Positions 1 to 8,869 of a DNA stretch of 64,000 nucleotides are shown piece by piece. How positions within the stretch are numbered: position 1 is the first letter of the stretch; each line of letters starts with the position of its first letter. The stretch lies in contig NZ_JAIHON010000004.1 in NCBI RefSeq assembly GCF_021173675.1, positions 62,001 to 126,000 on the forward strand, given 5' to 3'. The notes beneath the pieces are model-generated. The model was not told where the DNA came from, made no database searches, and saw nothing but the letters and a program-made list of their open reading frames with translations. The position numbers and the translations under genes are program-made. The DNA is from Streptomyces lincolnensis. GTDB taxonomy: Bacteria > Actinomycetota > Actinomycetes > Streptomycetales > Streptomycetaceae.

Positions 1-1
1 C

Positions 2-976
2 ATGCTCGCCCTGCGCGCCGACATCGACGGCCTGCCCATCCCGGACACCAAGAGCGACTGCCCGTACCGCTCGACCGTCCCGGACCGGGCGCACGCCTGC
101 GGCCACGACGTCCACACCACCGTGGTGCTGGGCGCCGGCCTGGTCCTCGCCGAGCTGCACCGCCGGGGGCTGCTGCCGCGGCCCGTGCGGCTGCTGTTCC
201 AGCCCGCCGAGGAGGTGCTGCCGGGCGGCGCCGCCGACGCCATCGACTGCGGGGTGCTCGAAGGCGTCGGGAAGATGATCGCCGTGCACTGCGACCCCCG
301 GGTGGACGCGGGCCGGATCGGCCTGCGCGAGGGTGCCATCACTTCCGCCTGCGACCGGCTGGAGATCGCGCTCGACGGACCCGGCGGCCACACCGCGCGC
401 CCCCATCTGACGACCGACCTCGTCACCGCCGCCGCCCGGGTCGTCACCGACGTGCCCGCGCTGGTCGCCCGCCGCGTCGACACCCGCGCCGGGCTCGCCG
501 TGACCTGGGGCCGTATCGAGTCGGGCCACGCCCCGAACGTGATCCCGCAGCACGCCGAGCTCTCCGGCACCGTGCGCTGCCTCGACATCGACGCCTGGAA
601 GCAGGCGCCCGACATCGTGGTCGCCGCCATCGACGAGGTCGCCAACCTGCACCGCGCCAAGTCGGAGATCAACTACGTCCGCGGTGTCCCGCCCGTGGTG
701 AACGACCCGGCGGTGACCGACCTGCTCCGCGACGCCATGACGGTCCGCCGCGGCGCCGACGCGGTGGAGGGCACCGAACAGAGCCTCGGCGGCGAGGACT
801 TCTCCTGGTACCTCCAGCACGTCCCCGGCGCCATGGCCCGCCTCGGCGTCCGCACCCCCGGCGAGCGCACGGTCCGCGACCTCCACCAGGGCGACTTCGA
901 CGCCGACGAGTCGGCGATCACGGTCGGCGTGGAGCTGTTCACGGCCGCGGCGATGCTGGACGAGGCCGGCGCCTGA
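2..976 (+). CDS. M20-family amidohydrolase, 5' truncated by the window edge
   Basis: Zinc-dependent amidohydrolase or N-acyl-amino-acid hydrolase of peptidase family M20 (AmiA/AmiB/HipO type). The visible 324 residues begin at the internal LALRADIDGLPI segment, which normally lies about 70 residues into these proteins, so the true start is left of the window; the ATG at base 2 is not the start. Metal-binding motifs HACGHDVH and PAEE are present, followed by the dimerisation lid domain (VNDP.. region) and a C-terminal GGEDFSWY motif that supplies the last ligand region. A hairpin terminator follows at 991-1022. In M. tuberculosis amiA1/amiB1 lie beside deoD, so the nucleoside-gene neighbourhood is conserved. 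The substrate is unknown. Confidence 0.9.
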   Translation: MLALRADIDGLPIPDTKSDCPYRSTVPDRAHACGHDVHTTVVLGAGLVLAELHRRGLLPRPVRLLFQPAEEVLPGGAADAIDCGVLEGVGKMIAVHCDPRVDAGRIGLREGAITSACDRLEIALDGPGGHTARPHLTTDLVTAAARVVTDVPALVARRVDTRAGLAVTWGRIESGHAPNVIPQHAELSGTVRCLDIDAWKQAPDIVVAAIDEVANLHRAKSEINYVRGVPPVVNDPAVTDLLRDAMTVRRGADAVEGTEQSLGGEDFSWYLQHVPGAMARLGVRTPGERTVRDLHQGDFDADESAITVGVELFTAAAMLDEAGA

Positions 977-990
977 GTCCGGATCCCTGC

Positions 991-1022
991 GGCGGAGCGG
1001 CTCCCGTGAGAGTCGCTCCGCC
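991..1022 (+). terminator. Hairpin terminator after the amidohydrolase gene
   Basis: A 13-bp stem (991-1003 pairing with 1010-1022, one G.T wobble) with a 6-nt loop lies 15 bases after the stop codon. There is no U-tract, as is usual in Streptomyces. Confidence 0.6.
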
Positions 1023-1152
1023 GTCCGGCGCAACACGGTTGTAAGCCAATCGTGAACTGCTCGCAATGTGTCGCGTGAGGCTCGAAGAGCCTCAGTTCAG
1101 ACGCTGTTTGCCTCGAATCGATAACGGCTTCGAGAGAGGTCTTTTTCTGACA

Positions 1153-1165
1153 TCTACGCGCGTTA
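1153..1165. promoter_or_regulatory. Nucleoside operator, copy 1 (degenerate)
   Basis: The sequence TCTACGCGCGTTA shares the core ACGCGCGT and the left flank of the CTACGCGCGTAG palindrome found before four other nucleoside genes here. It lies about 105 bases upstream of the BMP lipoprotein start. The right flank is imperfect (TTA instead of TAG). Operator function is inferred from recurrence only. Confidence 0.5.
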
Positions 1166-1269
1166 CGATGCCGCGAAGCCGACGCCGCCGGGGCGTCGCG
1201 GCCCGAGCACTGGCATGGTGCTCACATGAAGCGCCGACATGGCGCTCAGGTCAGGTGAAGGAGCCTCCC

Positions 1270-2325
1270 GTGCGCCGGGTAGCCAAGCTTTCCGCTGCGT
1301 GTATCGCTTCCGCAGCTCTCGCACTGACTGCCACCGCGTGTGGCAGCACGTCCTCCGAGGAGGACAGCTCGTCGTCGACCACCGACGGTGGCAAGGGCGT
1401 CAAGATCGGCATCGCCTTCGACGTCGGCGGCCGTGGTGACCGTTCCTTCAACGACTCCGCGGCGCGGGGTGCGGACAAGGCCAAGGAGGAGTTCGGCGGC
1501 GAGATCAAGGAGCTCACCGCCAAGAGCTCCGACACCGAGGCCGACCGTGAGCAGCGTCTGTCGGACCTGGCCGACGCCGGCTACAACCCGATCGTCGGTG
1601 TCGGCTTCGCCTACGCCGCCTCGATCGGCAAGGTGTCCGCGAAGTACCCGAAGGTCAGCTTCGGCATCATCGACTCGGTGGTGGACGCCAAGAACGTCAA
1701 CAGCATCACCTTCACCGAGGAGCAGGGCTCCTACCTGGCCGGTGTCGCCGCGGCGCTGAAGACCAAGAAGAACCACGTCGGCTTCGTCGGCGGCGTCGAC
1801 ACCCCGCTGATCAAGAAGTTCGAGGCGGGCTACGCCCAGGGCGTCAAGGACACCAAGCCGGGCGTCAAGGTCGACGTCCAGTACCTGAGCCGCGGCACCG
1901 ACCTGTCCGGCTTCTCCAGCCCCGACAAGGGCAAGGAGGCCGCGTCGGGCATGCTCGACAACGGCGCGGACGTGGTCTACGCGGCGGCCGGCTCCTCCGG
2001 CAACGGCGCGATCGAGGCGGTCAACGGCGTCAAGGGCGCCTGGGCCATCGGCGTGGACTCCGACCAGTACAACATCCCGGGTCTGGCCAAGTACAAGAGC
2101 TCGATCCTGACCTCGATGGTCAAGAACGTGGACGTCGGTGTCTACGACTTCGTCAAGTCGGTCCACGACGGCAAGCCGCTGACCGGCGTCAACAACTACT
2201 CGCTGGCCAAGGACGGTGTCTCGCTCGCCACCAGCGGTGGCTTCATCGACGACATCAAGCCCCAGCTGGACGCGGCGAAGAAGAAGATCGTCGACGGCAC
2301 CATCAAGGTCAAGACCACTCCGTGA
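1270..2325 (+). CDS. BMP-family nucleoside-binding lipoprotein
   Basis: Extracytoplasmic substrate-binding lipoprotein of the BMP/Med (PnrA, NupN) family that captures nucleosides for the ABC transporter encoded next. The GTG start is chosen because AAGGAG sits 6 bases before it (1258-1263), giving a 351-residue precursor starting MRRVAKL; upstream in-frame codons give no signal peptide. A short basic N-region, a hydrophobic Ala/Leu core and a lipobox ending at Cys24 (TATAC) are followed by a Ser/Asp-rich linker. The mature part begins VKIGIAFDVGGRGDRSFND, the typical first strand of BMP proteins. A strong hairpin follows, so the lipoprotein may be made in excess over the permease proteins. 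Confidence 0.93.
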   Translation: MRRVAKLSAACIASAALALTATACGSTSSEEDSSSSTTDGGKGVKIGIAFDVGGRGDRSFNDSAARGADKAKEEFGGEIKELTAKSSDTEADREQRLSDLADAGYNPIVGVGFAYAASIGKVSAKYPKVSFGIIDSVVDAKNVNSITFTEEQGSYLAGVAAALKTKKNHVGFVGGVDTPLIKKFEAGYAQGVKDTKPGVKVDVQYLSRGTDLSGFSSPDKGKEAASGMLDNGADVVYAAAGSSGNGAIEAVNGVKGAWAIGVDSDQYNIPGLAKYKSSILTSMVKNVDVGVYDFVKSVHDGKPLTGVNNYSLAKDGVSLATSGGFIDDIKPQLDAAKKKIVDGTIKVKTTP

Positions 2326-2348
2326 CCTGAGGTTCCCGGTCGAACCTG

Positions 2349-2386
2349 GGCTCGGCGAGGGGCCGTTGACAGCCCCTCGCCGAGCC
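2349..2386 (+). terminator. Perfect 15-bp hairpin between the lipoprotein and ATPase genes
   Basis: Arms 2349-2363 and 2372-2386 are perfectly complementary with an 8-nt loop, 23 bases after the lipoprotein stop. It probably acts as an intercistronic terminator or attenuator. The TTGACA in its loop is unlikely to be a real -35 box. Confidence 0.75.
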
Positions 2387-2402
2387 ATAACAATGTGTCA
2401 AC

Positions 2403-2416
2403 TCTACGCGTGTAGC
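2403..2416. promoter_or_regulatory. Nucleoside operator, copy 2
   Basis: CTACGCGTGTAG at 2404-2415 differs at one position from the palindrome CTACGCGCGTAG. It lies between the intercistronic hairpin and the ATPase gene, about 75 bases before the proposed start codon. This suggests the ATPase-permease-cdd unit has its own regulated promoter. Confidence 0.65.
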
Positions 2417-2489
2417 ACGGAGTTGCCGCGCTAGCGTCACCGACGCCTGCCCTCCCCTACGCAGCCCTTTTCCCCGAGGAGAGTGCGCC

Positions 2490-4049
2490 ATCAACGCGTC
2501 CAGCCCTCCCGCAGCCGTCGAACTGCGCGGCATCACCAAGCGATTCCCCGGCGTCGTCGCCAACCGGGACATCGACATCACCGTCCGCACCGGCACCGTG
2601 CACGCCCTGTGCGGTGAGAACGGCGCCGGCAAATCCACCCTGATGAAGATCCTCTACGGCATGCAGCAGCCGGACGAGGGCACCATCACGGTGGCCGGCG
2701 AACGGGTCACCTTCGGCAACCCCGCCGACGCCATCGCCCGCGGCATCGGCATGGTGCACCAGCACTTCATGCTCGCCGACAACCTCACCGTCCTGGAGAA
2801 CGTCGTCCTCGGCGCGGAGAAGCTCCACGGCATCGGCTCCAAGGCGCGCAAGAAGATCAGGGAGATCTCCGACGCGTACGGACTGAACGTCCGCCCCGAC
2901 GTCCTCCTGGAGGAACTCGGCGTCGCCGACCGCCAGCGCGTGGAGATCCTCAAGGTCCTCTACCGCGGCGCCCGGACCCTCATCCTCGACGAGCCCACCG
3001 CCGTCCTCGTGCCGCAGGAGGTCGACGCCCTCTTCGACAACCTGCGCGAGCTCAAGGCCGAGGGCCTCACCGTCATCTTCATCTCGCACAAGCTGGGCGA
3101 GGTGCTGTCCGTCGCCGACGAGATCACCGTCATCCGGCGCGGCACCACCGTCGGCACGGTGGATCCGAGGACCACCACCTCCAAGCAGCTCGCCGAGCTG
3201 ATGGTCGGCAGCGAACTGCCCACCCCGGAGACCCAGGAGTCCACCGTCACCGACGTGGCGATGCTCACGGTGGACGGACTGCGCCTGAGCCAGACCGACC
3301 TCGACGGCGTCGAGCGCATCATCCTCGACAGGATCGGCTTCACCATCCACAAGGGCGAGGTCCTCGGCATCGCCGGTGTGGAGGGCAACGGCCAGTCCGA
3401 GCTGGTCGAGGCGATCATGGGCATCCGCACCCCCGACGCCGGCACCATCTCGCTCGACGGCACCGACATCTCCCACGCCCCCACCCGGCAGCGCCGCGAG
3501 GCAGGCGTCGGCTACATCCCCGAGGACCGCCACCGCCACGGCCTGCTCCTGGAAGCCCCGCTGTGGGAGAACCGCATCCTCGGCCATGTCACCGAGAAGC
3601 CCAACTCGCGCGGCGGCCTCCTCGACCTCAAGGGCGCTCGCACCGACACCGAGCGCATCGTCGCGGACTACGACGTCCGCACCCCCGGCATCGAGGTGAC
3701 CGCCGCCTCGCTGTCCGGCGGCAACCAGCAGAAGCTGATCGTCGGCCGCGAGATGAGCCACGCGCCCAAGCTCCTGATCGCCGCCCACCCCACCCGCGGT
3801 GTGGACGTCGGCGCCCAGGCCGCCATCTGGGACCACATCCGCCAGGCCCGCCGCGAGGGCCTGGCCGTCCTGCTGATCTCGGCCGACCTGGACGAGCTCA
3901 TCGGGCTCTCCGACACCCTGCGGGTGATGTACCGCGGCCGCCTGGTCGCCGACGCCGACCCCGCCACGATCACCCCCGAGGAGCTGGGCTCCGCCATGAC
4001 GGGTGCGGCCTCCGGCCACCTGGAGCACACAGAGGACGACGACCGATGA
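2490..4049 (+). CDS. Nucleoside ABC transporter, duplicated ATPase (NupO/RbsA type), apparent ATC start
   Basis: Cytoplasmic ATPase with two fused nucleotide-binding domains, as in sugar- and nucleoside-type importers. Domain 1 has Walker A GENGAGKST and Walker B LILDEPTA. Domain 2 has the degenerate P-loop GVEGNGQSE, signature LSGGNQQK and LLIAAHPTRG, both typical of this family. Homology begins at VELRGITKRFPG, but no ATG, GTG or TTG exists in this frame between the upstream stop (2388-2390) and the GTG at 2598, which would remove the strands before Walker A. A GAGGAG (2476-2481) ends 8 bases before ATC at 2490, the best-placed start, giving 519 residues. The end overlaps the next gene by ATGA. 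Confidence 0.88.
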   Translation: MNASSPPAAVELRGITKRFPGVVANRDIDITVRTGTVHALCGENGAGKSTLMKILYGMQQPDEGTITVAGERVTFGNPADAIARGIGMVHQHFMLADNLTVLENVVLGAEKLHGIGSKARKKIREISDAYGLNVRPDVLLEELGVADRQRVEILKVLYRGARTLILDEPTAVLVPQEVDALFDNLRELKAEGLTVIFISHKLGEVLSVADEITVIRRGTTVGTVDPRTTTSKQLAELMVGSELPTPETQESTVTDVAMLTVDGLRLSQTDLDGVERIILDRIGFTIHKGEVLGIAGVEGNGQSELVEAIMGIRTPDAGTISLDGTDISHAPTRQRREAGVGYIPEDRHRHGLLLEAPLWENRILGHVTEKPNSRGGLLDLKGARTDTERIVADYDVRTPGIEVTAASLSGGNQQKLIVGREMSHAPKLLIAAHPTRGVDVGAQAAIWDHIRQARREGLAVLLISADLDELIGLSDTLRVMYRGRLVADADPATITPEELGSAMTGAASGHLEHTEDDDR

Positions 4050-5173
4050 ACAAGCTCACCGCACGGATCGACAAGGAGCGGCTGCTCCTCGGCCTCGCGG
4101 CCCCGCTGCTCGCGCTCGTCGCCGCGATCGTCGTCACCACCCTGGTGATCCTCGCCACCGGCAAGAACCCGGGCGCCGCCTTCAGCGACATGCTGACCTA
4201 CGGCACCGCCAGCGACAGCCAGGTCTACATCCTCAACAAGGCGACGACGTACTACCTGGCGGGTGTCGCGGTGGCCATCGGCTTCCGCATGAACCTGTTC
4301 AACATCGGCGTCGACGGCCAGTACCGGCTCGCCGCGTTCATCGCCGCCGTCCTCGGCGGCGCGCTGACCGTGCCCGGCTGGATCGCCATCCCGCTGATCA
4401 TCCTGTGCGCCATGGCGACCGGAGCCCTGTGGGCGGCCATCGCGGGCATCCTCAAGGTGACCCGCGGGGTCAGCGAGGTCATCTCGACGATCATGCTCAA
4501 CTCGATCGCCACCGCGGTCATCGCCTATCTGCTCCAGCCCGGAAAGCTCGCCGAGCTCCAGAGCGGCGGCACGGTCGTCTCCACCACACCGCTGCCGAAG
4601 GACTCGTACTTCTTCTCCATCGACACCGGCCCGGCCGGCGAGCTGTGGGGCTTCATCGTCATCGCCGCGCTCGTCGGCGTCGCCTACTGGTTCGTCCTCG
4701 GCCGCACCCGGTTCGGCTTCGACCTGCGCACGGTGGGCCAGTCCGAGAGCGCCGCCGCCGCGAGCGGTGTCAGCGTGAAGAAGATGGTCGCCACCAGCAT
4801 GATCATCTCGGGTGCGGTGGCCGGTCTGATCGGCATGCCGACCCTCCTCAACGACAGCCACCAGTTCAGCAACGACTTCCCGGCGGGCATCGGCTTCACC
4901 GGCATCGCCATCGCGCTGCTCGGCCGCAACCACCCGGTCGGCATCGCCCTCGGCGCCCTGCTGTGGGGCTTCCTGGAGCGCACCACCAACCACCTGGAAT
5001 TCGAGGGCTACGACAAGGAGATCCTCGGCGTCATCCAGGGCGTCATCGTCCTGTGTGTCGTCATCGCCTACGAGGTCGTACGCCGTTACGGCCTCAAGCG
5101 CCAGCAGCAGCGGGTCGGCGCCGAACTCGCCGCCCAGGCCGCCGCCCCGACCGAGAAGCAGGAGGTGGCGTGA
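4046..5173 (+). CDS. Nucleoside ABC transporter permease 1 (BPD_transp_2)
   Basis: Integral membrane permease of the branched-chain-amino-acid/sugar/nucleoside class, 375 residues, starting MNKLTARIDKERLL. It is predicted to have 8-10 hydrophobic segments; the FNIGVDGQY motif in the first third and TGIAIALLGRNHPVG near the end are characteristic. The start overlaps the ATPase stop (ATGA, 4046-4049), and the end overlaps the next permease gene, so the proteins are translationally coupled. It matches NupP of Bacillus-type guanosine transporters, with a Gln-rich basic cytoplasmic tail. Confidence 0.93.
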   Translation: MNKLTARIDKERLLLGLAAPLLALVAAIVVTTLVILATGKNPGAAFSDMLTYGTASDSQVYILNKATTYYLAGVAVAIGFRMNLFNIGVDGQYRLAAFIAAVLGGALTVPGWIAIPLIILCAMATGALWAAIAGILKVTRGVSEVISTIMLNSIATAVIAYLLQPGKLAELQSGGTVVSTTPLPKDSYFFSIDTGPAGELWGFIVIAALVGVAYWFVLGRTRFGFDLRTVGQSESAAAASGVSVKKMVATSMIISGAVAGLIGMPTLLNDSHQFSNDFPAGIGFTGIAIALLGRNHPVGIALGALLWGFLERTTNHLEFEGYDKEILGVIQGVIVLCVVIAYEVVRRYGLKRQQQRVGAELAAQAAAPTEKQEVA

Positions 5174-6456
5174 TGACTGCCACGATGACCGACACGCCGC
5201 CGCCCGCGGCCCCCAAGGCGGACACCGAACCCAGGGGCGGCCGCTCGCTCGGCCAGATCCTCATGATCGTCGCCGGCGCGCTGCTGCTGGTCTCCGCGGT
5301 CCGCGTCCTCACCGGGTCCGAACAGCTCACCTCCGACGGACAGATCAGCGCCGCCCTGGCCCTGGCCGTGCCCATCGGCCTCGCCGGTCTCGCCGGTCTG
5401 TGGTCGGAGCGGGCCGGCGTGGTCAACATCGGCCTCGAAGGCATGATGATCCTCGGCACCTTCGGCGCCGGCTGGCTCGGCTGGCAGACCAGCCCCTGGC
5501 TGGGCCTGCTGTGCGGTGTCGCCTTCGGTGTCCTCGGTGGCCTGGTGCACGCCGTCGCGACCATCACCTTCGGCGTCGACCACATCGTCTCCGGTGTCGC
5601 GGTCAACCTGCTCGCCCTCGGCGCCACCCAGTACCTCGCCAAGCTCGTCTTCTCGGAGGGCGAGGCGGCGGAGGCCGGCGGCAACCCCAAGCAGTCCCCG
5701 CCCGCCGACTCGCTGCCCAACATCGACGTGCCCGGTCTCTCGGACGCCCTCCAGTCGGTCGAGAAGCACCACTGGTTCCTGATCTCCGACCTCGCCGGCA
5801 TCATCGGCGGACTGGTCACCAACCTGTCCGTGATCACGCTGCTCGCCGCGGCGCTGTTCGTGGGCAGCTGGTGGCTGCTGTGGCGCACGCCCTTCGGTCT
5901 GCGGCTGCGCTCCTGCGGCGAGAACCCGGTCGCCGCCGAGTCCCTCGGCGTCAACGTCTACAAGTACAAGTACGCGGCCGTGGCCGTCTCCGGCGGCCTC
6001 GCCGGACTCGGCGGCGCCTTCCTCGCCCTGGTCACCTCGCACATCTACCAGGAGGCCCAGACCGGCGGACGCGGCTACATCGGCCTCGCGGCCATGATCT
6101 TCGGCAACTGGCGCCCGGGCGGCCTGGCGATGGGTGCCGGCCTGTTCGGCTTCTCCGACGCTCTCCAGCTGCGCAACGGCGGCGAGACCGTGCACGCCCT
6201 GCTGCTCCTGCTGGTCGTGCTGCTCGCGGTCCTCGCCGGCTGGAAGCTGTACAAGAAGGCGCTGTGGCAGGGCGTGGCCAGCGCGGTCGCCGCCGTCCTC
6301 GTCCTGGTCTGGTACCTGCTCACCGACAGCGTGCCCAGCGACTTCGTGGGCGCCACCCCGTACGTGGTCACCCTGCTGGTGCTGTCGCTGTCCGCGCAGC
6401 GCCTCAGGATGCCCAAGGCGGACGGCATGCGGTACCGGAAGGGACAGGGCAAGTGA
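5173..6456 (+). CDS. Nucleoside ABC transporter permease 2 (BPD_transp_2)
   Basis: Second permease subunit, 427 residues, NupQ-like. The ATG shares its A with the preceding TGA, and an AGGAGG lies just upstream (5159-5164). The N-terminal 30 residues are Pro/Thr-rich and cytoplasmic. The family motif GVVNIGLEGMMILG is followed by repeated hydrophobic segments and GYIGLAAMIFGNWRP. A C-terminal extension carries two or three additional hydrophobic helices compared with short permeases. The GTGA overlap with cdd couples import to cytidine deamination. Confidence 0.92.
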   Translation: MTATMTDTPPPAAPKADTEPRGGRSLGQILMIVAGALLLVSAVRVLTGSEQLTSDGQISAALALAVPIGLAGLAGLWSERAGVVNIGLEGMMILGTFGAGWLGWQTSPWLGLLCGVAFGVLGGLVHAVATITFGVDHIVSGVAVNLLALGATQYLAKLVFSEGEAAEAGGNPKQSPPADSLPNIDVPGLSDALQSVEKHHWFLISDLAGIIGGLVTNLSVITLLAAALFVGSWWLLWRTPFGLRLRSCGENPVAAESLGVNVYKYKYAAVAVSGGLAGLGGAFLALVTSHIYQEAQTGGRGYIGLAAMIFGNWRPGGLAMGAGLFGFSDALQLRNGGETVHALLLLLVVLLAVLAGWKLYKKALWQGVASAVAAVLVLVWYLLTDSVPSDFVGATPYVVTLLVLSLSAQRLRMPKADGMRYRKGQGK

Positions 6457-6845
6457 CCGACGTCGACTGGGGACGGCTGCGCGAGGTGGCCCGGGACGCC
6501 ATGTCCCGGGCGTACGCCCCGTACTCCGGCTACCCGGTCGGCGTGGCCGCCCTTGTCGACGACGGCCGGATCGTCTCCGGCTGCAACGTCGAGAACGCCT
6601 CCTACGGCCTCGGCCTGTGCGCCGAATGCGGCCTGGTCTCGGAACTCCACAACACCGGGGGCGGCCGGCTGACGCACTTCACCTGCGTCGACGGCCACGG
6701 CGAGATCCTCGTCCCGTGCGGCCGCTGCCGGCAGCTGCTGTACGAGTTCGGCGGCGCGGAACTCCTCCTGGAGACCCCCGCCGGGATCCTCCCCCTGTCG
6801 GAGATGCTGCCCCAGGCCTTCGGCCCGGACCATCTCACCAAGTAA
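6453..6845 (+). CDS. cdd: Cytidine deaminase
   Basis: Hydrolytic deamination of cytidine and deoxycytidine to uridine and deoxyuridine in the cytoplasm. The protein is 130 residues, the usual length of the small tetrameric class. Zinc site: Cys56-Ala-Glu58 (LCAECG) with Glu58 as proton shuttle, and Cys89/Cys92 in PCGRC. The N-terminal AYAPYSGYPVG and CNVENASYG segments bind the nucleoside. The GTG start overlaps the permease stop (GTGA), making it the last gene of the importer operon. A strong hairpin separates it from deoA. Confidence 0.96.
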   Translation: MTDVDWGRLREVARDAMSRAYAPYSGYPVGVAALVDDGRIVSGCNVENASYGLGLCAECGLVSELHNTGGGRLTHFTCVDGHGEILVPCGRCRQLLYEFGGAELLLETPAGILPLSEMLPQAFGPDHLTK

Positions 6846-6850
6846 CTCCC

Positions 6851-6885
6851 GTGCGGCCCCTCTGATCCGCTCAGAGGGGCCGCAC
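6851..6885 (+). terminator. Hairpin between cdd and deoA
   Basis: A perfect 15-bp stem (6851-6865 with 6871-6885) with loop TCCGC starts 6 bases after the cdd stop. It ends 18 bases before the deoA start, so deoA would be reached by read-through or a processed transcript unless a promoter overlaps the hairpin. Confidence 0.75.
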
Positions 6886-6903
6886 ACGTTCGGAAGGAAC
6901 GCC

Positions 6904-8187
6904 ATGGCCATGGACGCCGTCTCCGTCATCCGCACCAAGCGGGACCGCGGTGAGCTCAGCGACGAGCAGATCGACTGGGTCATCGACGCGTACACCCGCG
7001 GGGAGGTCGCCGACGAGCAGATGTCCGCGCTCGCCATGGCGATCCTGATCAACGGCATGAACCGCCGGGAGATCGCCCGCTGGACGGCCGCGATGATCGC
7101 CTCCGGCGAGCGCATGGACTTCGCGTCCCTGTCCCGCCCGACGGCCGACAAGCACTCCACCGGCGGCGTGGGGGACAAGATCACCCTCCCGCTGGCGCCC
7201 CTGGTGGCGGCCTGCGGGGCGGCGGTCCCGCAGCTCTCCGGCCGCGGCCTCGGCCACACGGGCGGCACGCTCGACAAGCTGGAGTCGATCCCCGGCTGGC
7301 GCGCGCTGCTCTCCAACGAGGAGATGCTGTCCGTGCTCGACGGCACGGGCGCGGTGATCTGCGCGGCGGGCGACGGCCTGGCCCCGGCCGACAAGAAGCT
7401 GTACGCCCTGCGGGACGTGACCGGCACGGTGGAGGCGATCCCGCTCATCGCCTCCTCGATCATGTCGAAGAAGATCGCCGAGGGCACGGGCTCGCTGGTC
7501 CTGGACGTGAAGGTCGGCACCGGCGCCTTCATGAAGACCATCGAGGACGCGCGGGAGCTGGCGTCCACCATGGTGGGCCTGGGCACGGACCACGGCGTGA
7601 AGACGGTCGCGCTGCTGACGGACATGTCCACCCCGCTCGGCCTCACGGCCGGCAACGCCCTCGAAGTCCGCGAGTCCGTCGAGGTCCTGGCCGGCGGCGG
7701 CCCCTCGGACGTCGTGGAGCTGACCCTCGCCCTGGCCAGCGAGATGCTCGACGCGGCGGGCATCCGCGACGCCGACCCCGCCAAGGCCCTGGCCGACGGC
7801 TCCGCGATGGACGTCTGGCGCCGCATGATCGTGGCCCAGGGCGGCGACCCGGACGCGACCCTCCCGGTCGCCCGCGAGCAGCACGTCGTCAAGGCGGGCG
7901 CCTCGGGCGTCCTCACCCGCCTCGACGCCTACGACATCGGCGTCGCCGCCTGGCGCCTCGGCGCGGGCCGCGCCCGCAAGGAGGACCCGGTGCAGGCGGG
8001 GGCGGGCGTGGAGATGCACGCCAAGCCCGGCGACGAGGTCACCGAGGGGCAGCCCCTCCTCACCCTCCACACGGACACGCCGGAACGCTTCGAGTACGCG
8101 CTCCAGTCGATCGAGGGCTCCTACGACATCGCGGCGGCCGGCACGGACTTCAAGGCGTCGCCGGTGGTGCTGGAACGTATCGCCTGA
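6904..8187 (+). CDS. deoA: Thymidine phosphorylase
   Basis: Phosphorolysis of thymidine and deoxyuridine to base plus 2-deoxyribose-1-phosphate. The protein is 427 residues, full length for the glycosyltransferase family 3 pyrimidine phosphorylases. It contains an N-terminal alpha domain, the phosphate-binding KHSTGGVGDK segment, the family signature SGRGLGHTGGTLDKLE, and the C-terminal EMHAKPGDEV domain. GGAAGGAA precedes the ATG. It follows cdd in the same direction, so deoxycytidine is first deaminated and then split. The deoxyribose-1-phosphate would feed the mutase (28.6 kb) and DeoC (25.4 kb). Confidence 0.96.
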   Translation: MAMDAVSVIRTKRDRGELSDEQIDWVIDAYTRGEVADEQMSALAMAILINGMNRREIARWTAAMIASGERMDFASLSRPTADKHSTGGVGDKITLPLAPLVAACGAAVPQLSGRGLGHTGGTLDKLESIPGWRALLSNEEMLSVLDGTGAVICAAGDGLAPADKKLYALRDVTGTVEAIPLIASSIMSKKIAEGTGSLVLDVKVGTGAFMKTIEDARELASTMVGLGTDHGVKTVALLTDMSTPLGLTAGNALEVRESVEVLAGGGPSDVVELTLALASEMLDAAGIRDADPAKALADGSAMDVWRRMIVAQGGDPDATLPVAREQHVVKAGASGVLTRLDAYDIGVAAWRLGAGRARKEDPVQAGAGVEMHAKPGDEVTEGQPLLTLHTDTPERFEYALQSIEGSYDIAAAGTDFKASPVVLERIA

Positions 8188-8209
8188 CCTGCGGTTTCCT
8201 CATTCGGGT

Positions 8210-8243
8210 GAACGGGATCGGTGGACCACCACCGGTCCCGTTC
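8210..8243 (+). terminator. Terminator after deoA
   Basis: A 15-bp stem (8210-8224 with 8229-8243, one G.T pair) with loop ACCA lies 22 bases after the deoA stop codon. Confidence 0.7.
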
Positions 8244-8281
8244 GGCATGCTGGGATCGGTGACGCACCGAAGGAGACCGCC

Positions 8282-8866
8282 ATGAGCGCACTCACCGTGA
8301 GCCAGGACCCCGACCAGAACTGGGACGACCTCGTCCGGTACTGGGAGGAGATGGAATGGCCCGAGGGCAGCAAGGTGGAGATCATCGAGGGGATCATCAC
8401 CGTGTCACCTGCTCCCGCGTCCCGCCACAATGTGATCGCAGAACGCATTCAGCGTCGCCTCTACTCCGTGATCCCCCAGGACTGGGGCGTCTTCCAGACG
8501 TTGGCGATCGCCGTGCCGTCACGTCTGGGCATGCTCATCCCCGACCTGCTCGTGGCTCCCGTGCAGGAATGCGCGGAGGCGGACTCCCATATTCCGGCTG
8601 CCCTGGCAGAACTCGTCGTCGAGGTGACCTCGAAGTCCAACGCGCACCACGACCGTGTCAGCAAGCCCGCCGCCTACGCCACCGCCGGGATTCCCCTCTA
8701 TCTGCTGATCGACCGCTGGGCCCCCGGAGGGCCGACGGCCACGCTCTTCGGAGAACCGAAGGGCGATGTCTACCGTGTGCTGAGGGCGGTCAAGTTCGGT
8801 GACCCCATCAAGCTGCCGGCGCCGTTCGACGTGACGATCGACACCGGCGAGTTCCCCGTCGACTGA
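8282..8866 (+). CDS. Uma2-family (DUF820) putative endonuclease
   Basis: A 194-residue protein of the Uma2/DUF820 family, which has a PD-(D/E)XK nuclease fold. Visible core: VEIIEGIITVSP, then PDLLV (acidic residue) and LVVEVTSKSN (E-x-S-K), followed by DRVSKPAAYATAGIPLYLLID. An AAGGAGA precedes the ATG. These genes are numerous in Streptomyces and their physiological role is unknown; no partner methylase or toxin-antitoxin gene is adjacent. It ends 3 bases from the convergent AEC gene. Confidence 0.85.
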   Translation: MSALTVSQDPDQNWDDLVRYWEEMEWPEGSKVEIIEGIITVSPAPASRHNVIAERIQRRLYSVIPQDWGVFQTLAIAVPSRLGMLIPDLLVAPVQECAEADSHIPAALAELVVEVTSKSNAHHDRVSKPAAYATAGIPLYLLIDRWAPGGPTATLFGEPKGDVYRVLRAVKFGDPIKLPAPFDVTIDTGEFPVD

Positions 8867-8869
8867 CCG

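Noticed and set aside
2366..2394. TTGACA followed at 17 bases by AACAAT as a promoter for the ATPase gene
   Set aside because: TTGACA forms the loop of a perfect 15-bp terminator hairpin and the -10 match is weak, so it was not listed as a promoter.
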